Of a DNA stretch of 64,000 nt, positions 9,985 to 17,881 are shown piece after piece. The notes beneath the pieces are model-generated. The model had not been told where the DNA came from. It did no database searches and was given only the letters and a program-made list of their open reading frames with translations. This DNA comes from an uncultured Bacteroidota bacterium (GTDB lineage: Bacteria; Bacteroidota; Bacteroidia; Flavobacteriales; Flavobacteriaceae). How positions within the stretch are numbered: the stretch's first letter is position 1; each line of letters starts with the position of its first letter. The position numbers and the translations under genes were made by a program. The DNA is taken from contig CABZAE010000004.1 of NCBI GenBank assembly GCA_902523635.1, positions 45,844 to 109,843 on the forward strand, written 5' to 3'.

Positions 9985-10020
9985 TTTTTTACCAATGCAT
10001 TGAAAATGCATGGTAAATAA
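9985..10020. repeat. Hairpin repeat copy 1 upstream of rep operon
   Basis: Core ACCAATGCATTGAAAATGCATGGT (9991-10014), identical to 11551-11574; flanks TTT/AAA extend the stem. Confidence 0.85.
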
Positions 10021-10082
10021 AACAAGGTTACTGGCAGAGATGCCTGACAAGAAAATATTATATAAACTGAAGCAGTAAAATT

Positions 10083-10649
10083 ATGGCAATTACAGAGAAT
10101 ACAGAGATCAAAAGTTACTCAAATCACAAAGACAATTTGCTTAAATCTACAATAGACAGCAGCGGCAAAAAACATACCAGGAAAAGAGATAACGAAGGAT
10201 ATATGAAACTTGATAGGAGGTTTAAAAATGGTACACCTTATGATCCTGCAGACTTGCAAAAAAGAAAATATACAGTTAGAGAAAAAAGTAAATATGAATG
10301 GGTCAAACTGCTAACAAAAGAAAAATACAATACACTTGCAACAATACAATTCAGGATGCGCAACAAATATATGTTTGAAGATAAAATGAGACATCTAAGC
10401 GAACATCCAAGATCACGCAGTCTGTTCTATGCAGTTGAGCAAAATGCAGATGGGTTAGGGTATCATATACACTTGATGCTGAAAGCTACAAAAGTAGATT
10501 CTTACAATCTGTCTTATGCTTTAGATATTGCACCAAGTTGCATAACATATTTTGAAAATATTGACAATAACCAAAAGGTCTCGCGGTATGTCAATAAAGA
10601 AATGGGTAGAGACTTAACACACTATAATTTTTATAAAAATGGATTATAA
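10083..10649 (+). CDS. HUH-superfamily replication initiation endonuclease (Rep)
   Basis: Motif I TLATIQF, motif II GYHIHLML (HxH), motif III SRYVNKE (YxxK). Confidence 0.7.
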   Translation: MAITENTEIKSYSNHKDNLLKSTIDSSGKKHTRKRDNEGYMKLDRRFKNGTPYDPADLQKRKYTVREKSKYEWVKLLTKEKYNTLATIQFRMRNKYMFEDKMRHLSEHPRSRSLFYAVEQNADGLGYHIHLMLKATKVDSYNLSYALDIAPSCITYFENIDNNQKVSRYVNKEMGRDLTHYNFYKNGL

Positions 10650-10773
10650 CGATACAATAATATTTAAAACAAGTAAAGAAGATAAAGCAGAGCTTCAAAA
10701 AGAAGCAAATAAATTAAGAGTAAATCTTTCAAGTCTAATCAGATATAAATTATTTTCAGATGGGACTATATAG
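10639..10773 (+). CDS. Small ribbon-helix-helix-like protein (44 aa)
   Basis: MDYNDTIIFKTSKEDKAELQKEANKLRVNLSSLIRYKLFSDGTI*; overlaps both neighbours; not in the supplied ORF track. Confidence 0.55.
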   Translation: MDYNDTIIFKTSKEDKAELQKEANKLRVNLSSLIRYKLFSDGTI

Positions 10774-11005
10774 AGTAAAAGCAGATGCAAACCAACCTGA
10801 AATGCAACATCTCACAGACAAACAGGTCGCGGTGCTAAAATCTACAAAAGAGATGATTCGTCAAAGACTAAAAGTCAGTCTGACTAACAAGGAGATCAAA
10901 CTATTAAGAGAAATAATGGGAGTTGCTGCAGATACCAAAATAGATAGACTTGCAGAATTATTTATATGTCAAACTTTAGAAAAATACAGTAATGGGAAAA
11001 GGTAA
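10760..11005 (+). CDS. Hypothetical protein (element)
   Basis: 81-aa ORF overlapping upstream and downstream genes. Confidence 0.6.
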   Translation: MGLYRVKADANQPEMQHLTDKQVAVLKSTKEMIRQRLKVSLTNKEIKLLREIMGVAADTKIDRLAELFICQTLEKYSNGKR

Positions 11006-11540
11006 AAAGTTCGTACCAATGAAAGTTCACGTGAATGAACAAGGGTATAAATATGCGCAGAAATGTGCCAAAGAAAAATTAGAAATATTATGGGCAGGTA
11101 TGAGCTGGTGTGGGTCTCACATCAATACAGATGCAATAGACAGAAAGTTATTTTTAGATGATATGGTTAAAGAGTTCAGGCGTTGTGTCCAGGAACAAAA
11201 GGGTAAGCAAATGGGAATAAAATTAACAGACGAAAAGATACTGTTCCTATTGGATATCAATGACAGTCCACTAAGTAATTATGCAATGGAGTTTAATAAA
11301 ATAGATGCAGACATTATTGTAAAAGGAGATGATTATGCTAGTATCGTAGATATAGAAAACTTTACTAGGTACACAGAAAATGAAATAGAGAATGAAAAAA
11401 TAATTAGGGGTAACAATCTTATTAAGGCTTTAGATTTAGTAGGAAAATATACTAAGGTTCTACCATTCCAGGTTCAACAGGCTACAAGTAATTTTCTGAC
11501 TTTCGATATTTCAGGCAATGGATATAAAATAAATATTTAA
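10992..11540 (+). CDS. Hypothetical protein (element)
   Basis: 182-aa ORF, last gene of overlapping operon. Confidence 0.65.
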   Translation: MGKGKKFVPMKVHVNEQGYKYAQKCAKEKLEILWAGMSWCGSHINTDAIDRKLFLDDMVKEFRRCVQEQKGKQMGIKLTDEKILFLLDINDSPLSNYAMEFNKIDADIIVKGDDYASIVDIENFTRYTENEIENEKIIRGNNLIKALDLVGKYTKVLPFQVQQATSNFLTFDISGNGYKINI

Positions 11541-11541
11541 A

Positions 11542-11580
11542 GGTTTCTGGACCAATGCATTGAAAATGCATGGTCAGAAA
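11542..11580. repeat. Hairpin repeat copy 2 downstream of rep operon
   Basis: Core ACCAATGCATTGAAAATGCATGGT (11551-11574) with TTTCTG..CAGAAA stem extension. Confidence 0.85.
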
Positions 11581-11587
11581 ACAAGTG

Positions 11588-11642
11588 TAGTAATGGCAGG
11601 TTTTTCTTCTATCATTTCTGCTTCAGTCCCCTGCTGTTACTA
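11588..11642 (+). ncRNA. Putative structured 3'UTR RNA with loop complementary to rep leader
   Basis: 13-bp stem TAGTAATGGCAGG/CCTGCTGTTACTA with two G-U pairs; loop contains CTGCTTCAGT, reverse complement of ACTGAAGCAG at 10066-10075. Confidence 0.4.
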
Positions 11643-11724
11643 TGCTAATAACGATAAAGTAACGAGGTTAATCTGGAACTAGATAATTGTTTTTAAGGTC
11701 AGATGTTTGTAGATTTAGAGTATT

Positions 11725-11874
11725 GTGAGTGTTAGTAAACGTAAATTATCTGAAAAAGAAAAATGGGATATGGTGTCTGGAAAATTTACACCACCACCTA
11801 AAAAAAATAATAACAAATGGATAGCCGTTATAATTATTATAGCTGGTATTCTTATGTTATTATTTGGTTTTTAA
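11725..11874 (+). CDS. Small single-pass membrane protein (49 aa)
   Basis: GTG start; MSVSKRKLSEKEKWDMVSGKFTPPPKKNNNKWIAVIIIIAGILMLLFGF*; not in the supplied ORF track. Confidence 0.45.
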   Translation: MSVSKRKLSEKEKWDMVSGKFTPPPKKNNNKWIAVIIIIAGILMLLFGF

Positions 11875-12152
11875 TTTGTATTGAAAACTTTTAAAAAACC
11901 AACAAGTCCAAAGATTGATCCGAATACAATTTGAGCTGTATCAAAGTGGGTCATAAATAAGAAATTATAACCTTCTATTATGTATTCGTTCGTTATCATA
12001 TCACTATCAATCATAATAAAAGTAAATCCTCTTACCATCCATAGAACGAAGATGCCAAACAGACCATAAACAAAAAACATAACAATGCCACCTCCAATAG
12101 CACCTAAAGTTCTAACAGTTGAGTTTAAGAAACTAAATACAGCTTTAAACAT
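11871..12152 (-). CDS. Small multi-pass membrane protein (element)
   Basis: 93 aa with 2-3 hydrophobic segments. Confidence 0.55.
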   Translation of the reverse strand: MFKAVFSFLNSTVRTLGAIGGGIVMFFVYGLFGIFVLWMVRGFTFIMIDSDMITNEYIIEGYNFLFMTHFDTAQIVFGSIFGLVGFLKVFNTN

Positions 12153-12169
12153 ATCTAAATATACAAATT

Positions 12170-12529
12170 ATGAGATTTCAACAAGGTAACGAATACGGCA
12201 AGCTGTCTAAACGCAGTAAAGATTTATTCAAACAAGAAATCAAGGACAAACTAAAGAATAATGTTTTTGATGTACTTTACAATATGGATGTAACAGAATT
12301 TACTACAAATCAAAAGTTAAAATACTTACAAGTTGTGCTGCCATATCTAACACCAAAATTAAGAATGTCTTATAATAATGATGTCGCTGAAGATGTACCG
12401 CTCTTTTGTGATGAGCCACCAACAATATTGGTATTTAAAAATGCAGAACAGAAGCAAGCTTACGACAATGCAACAGACGAAGAAAAAATAGAAATGGAAA
12501 AGGAATTAGCTATAAAAAATGATAAATAA
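12170..12529 (+). CDS. Possible terminase-small-subunit-like / phage-type small protein
   Basis: RFQQGNEYGKLSKRSKDLFKQEIKDKLKNN...TTNQKLKYLQVVLPYLTPKL resembles basic N-terminal and helical pattern of Bacteroidota TerS-like proteins. Confidence 0.4.
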   Translation: MRFQQGNEYGKLSKRSKDLFKQEIKDKLKNNVFDVLYNMDVTEFTTNQKLKYLQVVLPYLTPKLRMSYNNDVAEDVPLFCDEPPTILVFKNAEQKQAYDNATDEEKIEMEKELAIKNDK

Positions 12530-12573
12530 AACTATATTTGTCAAGCAATTTTAAGCATCAAAATAGGTCTATT

Positions 12574-12594
12574 GATGACCCAAATGATGACCAC
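12574..12594 (+). repeat. Candidate integrase arm-type sites, right end (two copies)
   Basis: GATGACCCA 12574-12582 and GATGACCAC 12586-12594; same 12-bp period as left pair. Confidence 0.65.
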
Positions 12595-12647
12595 AAATAT
12601 TATTTGTAACTTTAAAATTGATGTAAGTGATTGATTATCAGTTACTT

Positions 12648-12722
12648 GGGCGCTTAGCTCAGTTGGTTCAGAGCACTTGGTTTACACCCAAGGGGTCGGG
12701 GGTTCGAATCCCTCAGCGCCCA
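12648..12722 (+). tRNA. tRNA-Val(TAC)
   Basis: Acceptor GGGCGCT/AGCGCCC, anticodon arm CTTGG-TTTACAC-CCAAG, T-loop GGTTCGAATCC. Confidence 0.95.
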
Positions 12723-12785
12723 CGTTATCAAACTATAATTAAATTTTTTTCAATTTAAAAATAGCTTCCATAATTCCTGAATGTA

Positions 12786-15320
12786 TTAAATATTATCTAA
12801 TGCACTATCAATTAATTTTTTCAAATGATTTTTGTGAGCTAATGTCGACAGGTTTCCATTCTTTGATTTGAGCTTTTTTGATAATTTTTCAAGGTTATAA
12901 ATAGCCATTGACTTTGCAGGTATTTTATATCTTCTAGAATTTGTTCCAGAAACCATTTCAATCAATCTTGAAACATAAGTTGCTTGTAGATTTTGACGAA
13001 ATGTGTTTATGTTATTATTTTTTATATCTGCATCGAAAATAGCGCTATTTAAATCTGTCATAAATTCTGTTAATTTATATTGATTTCCATATAGTTCTGA
13101 ATCAATTATCCTTTGCAATGTATTTGGATGTAAAAGATGAGATAAAGTGACTGTTTGGTAACCCAAAACTTGGTCATGAATTTTGGGATCCTCTGGGCCT
13201 GAAAAGAAATCCTGACCACGTCTTTCTCTTGCTAATAAATTGTAAAGTTCATTTGGAATTTTAAAGGATTCTGGCGAAAAGATATATTTAGCCAAAGTAT
13301 TCATAGCTTTTTTTTGATCTTCATAGTTGACTGGAGTGTAAGGTTTGGTACCACCTTGTTGACCAACAACAGATCTGTCAACATAAACACCACCAATAAA
13401 TCTTGAGATTACGCTACCTGCTCTTGAAGATGAGCTATTTAAAATGTAAAAGGCTCTCCTTAAATCTTCATATGTTGATCCTTCTTTTAGAAATTTGTCT
13501 TGAATTTCAGACATTAACCTTTTGTTTAATATGAATCTATCAGTCGCAAATTTGATTGGATCATTAGATAAATCGTAAACCATAATTCTTGGATCAATTC
13601 CTCTGTTAGAGCTACTCATTGCATCTGCATCATTACCGAAAGCTAGTTCAGGCTCAGTCGATCTAATGAGTATATCATTTATTTCACCACTAGTCAGTTT
13701 TGGTTTATATGCAAATTCAATTGCCCAAACATCATATGGACCAACAGAAACATCTGAAAATTGTGCTTGTTTACTTTTGTCTAAACTAACATTGGGTGCA
13801 GGGTACTCCATTACCGATCCATTGATAGATTTTCCTTTAATTAGTTCAGGATTCGTTAACTCTTCAGGACTATACAGATGACTGCTTTTAAAATTATGGT
13901 TTAAACCTAATGTATGCCCTACCTCATGCATTATTAGACGGTACATATTATCTTTTTCAAGTTTTCCCAGTTCAATGTCATCACTTGAAAGTTCAGGATA
14001 AATTGTTTTACCGTAAAGGATGTTTTCATGCACGTGTTCGCCAGCAAGGCAAATATGTTCAAAATTTTCTGAGTGAGTGTCGTCATCATCTAAGCTCATA
14101 TTTGCATTTGGATCCAAATAAAGTTTTTCATAAAAAACTCGATTTGTGAAATGAACAAACTCTAACATAATGTCTGCAGCTATGATTTCTCCAGTTCTTG
14201 GATTGGCCATGGATGGGCCATATCCACCAAAAGGTGGATTTGGAGATGAAGTCCAACGAAGAACGTTGTACCTTATGTCACCAGCATCCCAATCAGCATC
14301 ATCAGGTTGAGTTTTTACTACAATTGCATTTTTAAAGCCAGCTTTTTCAAAAGCAATATTCCATTTTAGTACAGCATCTTTAATCGTTTCTCTCCACTCA
14401 ATTGGTGTTGAATTTTCAATCCAAAATGTAATTGGTTTAATTGGCTCTGAAATTTTGAGTTCAGGATTTTTTTTAATCAGTCTCCATTTATTGATCATGT
14501 CTCTGTAGTTGGTAGTTTTTGTTGAAGTCATGTCAGAGGTTTCTGTCGTGAAGTAACCAACTCTTGGATCTGCATATCTAATCTCATAATCCTCGTCGGG
14601 CATTTCAACTAAAGAGTGAAAAACTTGTATTGAAACATGTCTAGGATCAGCAATTGCATCTGAACCACCGTTCAGATAATTCGGATTATTGTAAACATAT
14701 TCCGTTTTTAAATTTGTATTTTTCGGGTAATTTTTAATTTCTCTAATTTTTGATTTTTCTTTGTCAAAGCTCCCTAAACTAAATGAATTGGAGGAAGCAC
14801 CAGGACGCCTTGGGCTCTTAATTCTGGTTAAAGTTTCAGAATTAAACATTTTATCAGTATCTATCAAAAAGAGACCGTTTTTTTTATCCTCAACTAAAAT
14901 TTTGGTACTAAAAAAAATTGATTCACTGATATTGGCTTCTTTTGATTTTGAGAGAGGACTTTTGGGGTCAAAATAAAAATTAGTATTTGGAGCAATAAAT
15001 TCAATTTTATCAAAAAACCTTTTAATATAAAAAATTGTTCCTCCGTTATATCTTCCTCTAAAACCGCCGGCCTCAGTAACTCCGTCAGCAATTTGAGAAA
15101 AATGTATGAATTCCTTATCAAACTGATCATTAGAAACTGTCATTTTGAGTTTACCTGAAACTGTATCTTGGTATATAGTGAATAAACCATCGATTTTTTT
15201 ACTTGATTTGGTTAACTCAGAAATTGTTTTTTCTTTCTTTTTTTCATTTTTTTTGTCCTGTGAAATGGTATTGACAGAAAAAAGTAGAGATATTAAAATA
15301 AGAGTGATTTTTTTTTTCAT
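12786..15320 (-). CDS. Zinc-dependent metalloprotease (DUF5117/DUF5118-type), secreted
   Basis: MHEVGHTLGLNHNFKSS (HExxHxxxxxH); signal peptide. Confidence 0.88.
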   Translation of the reverse strand: MKKKITLILISLLFSVNTISQDKKNEKKKEKTISELTKSSKKIDGLFTIYQDTVSGKLKMTVSNDQFDKEFIHFSQIADGVTEAGGFRGRYNGGTIFYIKRFFDKIEFIAPNTNFYFDPKSPLSKSKEANISESIFFSTKILVEDKKNGLFLIDTDKMFNSETLTRIKSPRRPGASSNSFSLGSFDKEKSKIREIKNYPKNTNLKTEYVYNNPNYLNGGSDAIADPRHVSIQVFHSLVEMPDEDYEIRYADPRVGYFTTETSDMTSTKTTNYRDMINKWRLIKKNPELKISEPIKPITFWIENSTPIEWRETIKDAVLKWNIAFEKAGFKNAIVVKTQPDDADWDAGDIRYNVLRWTSSPNPPFGGYGPSMANPRTGEIIAADIMLEFVHFTNRVFYEKLYLDPNANMSLDDDDTHSENFEHICLAGEHVHENILYGKTIYPELSSDDIELGKLEKDNMYRLIMHEVGHTLGLNHNFKSSHLYSPEELTNPELIKGKSINGSVMEYPAPNVSLDKSKQAQFSDVSVGPYDVWAIEFAYKPKLTSGEINDILIRSTEPELAFGNDADAMSSSNRGIDPRIMVYDLSNDPIKFATDRFILNKRLMSEIQDKFLKEGSTYEDLRRAFYILNSSSSRAGSVISRFIGGVYVDRSVVGQQGGTKPYTPVNYEDQKKAMNTLAKYIFSPESFKIPNELYNLLARERRGQDFFSGPEDPKIHDQVLGYQTVTLSHLLHPNTLQRIIDSELYGNQYKLTEFMTDLNSAIFDADIKNNNINTFRQNLQATYVSRLIEMVSGTNSRRYKIPAKSMAIYNLEKLSKKLKSKNGNLSTLAHKNHLKKLIDSALDNI

Positions 15321-15468
15321 TTTTTGTATTCTTTATATGACAATATACTAAATCAGAATTTAGTAGTTGTCATAAAATTTAAAATTATCTACAAATAAAA
15401 TTTAAGTTTTAATTCTATTAAATTTTGTTCTGTTGTTTTGATTTTATATAATTACATTAAAATAAAAG

Positions 15469-16218
15469 TTGAAAGTATTAATAACAGGTGCGTCGCGTGG
15501 TATTGGATTACAAATAGCTAAAGATTTACTTGAAAGAGGTCATGATTTGGCTCTCCATTGTAATAAAAATTCTTCTGCTCTAAAATTGCTTTTAAAAAAA
15601 AATAAATCTGATTCATTCATTATACAAGCAAATCTTTCCAAAATTACTCACATCAAGAAACTCGTTAATGAAACATATAATAAATTCAATATTCCTGACT
15701 GTATCATTAACAATGCTGGGATAGCTCAGTCTGCTGACATATCTTTAGAAATTGATAAATGGAATAACCTGTTCGAAGAAACAATGCATGTAAACTTGAG
15801 AGCTCCAGCTTTAATTTCAAAAGAATTTATCTGTTTAAAGAGAAAAAAAAATATCAATTCTAGATTACGTATTATAAATATCAGCTCAAGAGCAGCCTTT
15901 CGTGGAGAGCAAGCCGATTACATCTCATACGCATGTTCTAAAGGAGCTTTATTGTCATTGACTAAAACTATTTCAAAATCTTTTGGAAAAATTGATAATG
16001 TTATAGCAATAAGTATTGCTCCTGGGTTTGTAAGAACTGAAATGGCTCAAAAGTTTATTGATAAACATGGGGAAGAAATTGCTACTGAGGGAATAACGCT
16101 CGATAGACTTACAGAGCCTACGGATCTATCACCAGTAATTTCTTTAATTACTGAGGGTAAATTAGATCATGCTTCAGGATCAACTATTGATATTAATGCA
16201 GGAAGTTATTTAAGATAA
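15469..16218 (+). CDS. SDR family oxidoreductase (FabG-like)
   Basis: LITGASRGIGLQIA, NNAGIA, YISYACSKGA; TTG start. Confidence 0.85.
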   Translation: MKVLITGASRGIGLQIAKDLLERGHDLALHCNKNSSALKLLLKKNKSDSFIIQANLSKITHIKKLVNETYNKFNIPDCIINNAGIAQSADISLEIDKWNNLFEETMHVNLRAPALISKEFICLKRKKNINSRLRIINISSRAAFRGEQADYISYACSKGALLSLTKTISKSFGKIDNVIAISIAPGFVRTEMAQKFIDKHGEEIATEGITLDRLTEPTDLSPVISLITEGKLDHASGSTIDINAGSYLR

Positions 16219-16284
16219 ATTAACTAGCATACAAAAAATAGTTATTTAATATTTTATCTATTACTTTTGATAAAAATTATAATT

Positions 16285-16968
16285 ATGAAAAAAACAATTT
16301 TATTAATAGCTTTTATATTTAGCTCATTTTCCTATTCTCAGTATTGTGCATTTTTTGATTTTGAAACTACAGAACCAGATTCTGTTGTTTCCACTCTGAA
16401 AGGAATGATGGATACTGAATGGGCCAAAAATATAGAGGGAACAAAATCATTATTTGCGTATCAATTCAATGGATCCAACAATGCAACACATTCTGTTCAA
16501 TTTTGTTTTCCCAGTGAAGCCGCTTTTGCAAATTTCATGAACTCTTGGTATGGTTCTGTTCAAGCTCAGGTTTTCGGAGACAAAATGAATAAGTATATCA
16601 AACCTGTAAATCAAGCGCTCAATACCCCTGCTTGGTTTAAAAATGATTGGACGCCGGATCAAGTTTTTATGATTTGGCAAATGGAAGTCACAAATCCTCC
16701 ATTGTATGTAAAAGAGTTTGCAGAATTTTCTCAAAATTTTGCAAAAAAATATGATCTTCAAAATTCATATGGCGTAGGATATCCAATTAGCGGAAAAAAC
16801 GCAGACTTTTCACATTTTGTTTGGGTCGGTGCCCCAGATGTTGAAACTGCTTTAAAAAACACAAAAGAGATGTACTCCGATCCCTCTTTCGCAAAATATT
16901 CCGCAAAAGTAAATGACATAAGAAAAGTTGTCAATACAATGATGATGGTAAGAGTCATGGACTTCTAA
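16285..16968 (+). CDS. Secreted hypothetical protein
   Basis: Signal peptide MKKTILLIAFIFSSFSYSQ. Confidence 0.6.
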   Translation: MKKTILLIAFIFSSFSYSQYCAFFDFETTEPDSVVSTLKGMMDTEWAKNIEGTKSLFAYQFNGSNNATHSVQFCFPSEAAFANFMNSWYGSVQAQVFGDKMNKYIKPVNQALNTPAWFKNDWTPDQVFMIWQMEVTNPPLYVKEFAEFSQNFAKKYDLQNSYGVGYPISGKNADFSHFVWVGAPDVETALKNTKEMYSDPSFAKYSAKVNDIRKVVNTMMMVRVMDF

Positions 16969-16976
16969 TAACTTTT

Positions 16977-17005
16977 AAAAACCCACTGAAAGGTGGGTTT
17001 TTTTA
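16977..17005 (+). terminator. Rho-independent terminator
   Basis: aaaACCCAC-tgaaag-GTGGGTttttttt. Confidence 0.85.
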
Positions 17006-17205
17006 TAAACAATTAATTTATCAATCGTTTTTAAGTTTAACTTACCATTTCAGCCTCAATCTGTAAAATCTATCCACTTACAAACATTAATTCTCGAATA
17101 AAGTCTTAAGGACTGATACCCCTTGATAATTTAAAATTATTCAATTATAGTTAAAATGTATTAGTTTTTAACAACTAAAAACTTACTTTCACAGAAAGAT
17201 ATTTA

Positions 17206-17880
17206 ATGAAAAAAAAAATTGTTTATTTTTTTCTCTTTACATTCAAAAAAAATAAGTTCTGGGCATTTTCTCAGATGGGAATAAACAATAAATATATGAA
17301 GAATGCAGGGGGATTACTCTTTCATAAATTTATGGGTTCAGGTGGTAAAACAGGTTTCAGTTTGTTTCCAGATTTTTCTACTTATGCATTGGTCTCTGTT
17401 TGGGATAGTATGGATAGTGCTGAAAAATTTATTAAGTCCAGTGAACTAATCAGCACTTATAAATTAAAATCCCATGAAATAAGAGTATTAATTTTGGATC
17501 CATTTCACAGTCATGGATTATGGTCGGGTGTAAATCCATTTAAAATTGAAAAATCTACAGCTAACAAAAACTCAAAAATTGCTATAATAACCAGAGCAAC
17601 ATTGAATTTTTCAAAGTTAATTTCGTTTTGGAAATCTGTTCCTGATTCCAGCAAAGCAATTTCTAGGGCAAAGGGTGTTTATTACTTCAAAGGTATTGGA
17701 GAAATACCTTTCATACAACAAGCAACTATAAGTTTATGGAATTCATTAAATGATGTTTTAGAGTTTGCTTATAAATCAAAATCTCATTCAGAAATCGTTA
17801 AAAAAACAAGGAAGGAGAATTGGTATAAAGAAGAATTATTCTCCAGGTTTTATCTTATTAAAGATTTTATTTTGAAGTAA
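17206..17880 (+). CDS. CrtA-like (spheroidene monooxygenase family) protein
   Basis: FWAFSQMGINNKYMKNAGGLLFHKFMGSGGKTGFSLFPDFSTYALVSVWDS; followed directly by a carotenoid desaturase. Confidence 0.65.
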   Translation: MKKKIVYFFLFTFKKNKFWAFSQMGINNKYMKNAGGLLFHKFMGSGGKTGFSLFPDFSTYALVSVWDSMDSAEKFIKSSELISTYKLKSHEIRVLILDPFHSHGLWSGVNPFKIEKSTANKNSKIAIITRATLNFSKLISFWKSVPDSSKAISRAKGVYYFKGIGEIPFIQQATISLWNSLNDVLEFAYKSKSHSEIVKKTRKENWYKEELFSRFYLIKDFILK

Positions 17881-17881
17881 A

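Larger units (their letters stand above)
7944..12687. mobile_element. Putative integrative element in tRNA-Val (integrase + HUH Rep + small proteins); minimal satellite or integrative rolling-circle element
   Basis: 40-bp direct repeats of the tRNA-Val 5' half at 7944-7983 and 12648-12687; integrase next to left end; HUH Rep; GATGACC repeat pairs inside both ends. Confidence 0.85.

Noticed and set aside
9985-10020. Hairpin copy 1 as a Rho-independent terminator
   Set aside because: No T-run after the stem on the + strand, and the same core recurs downstream of the operon also without an immediate T-run.
17020-17205. Possible riboswitch upstream of the crtA-like gene
   Set aside because: Only a short AGTCTTAAGGACT inverted repeat was seen; no known riboswitch consensus.
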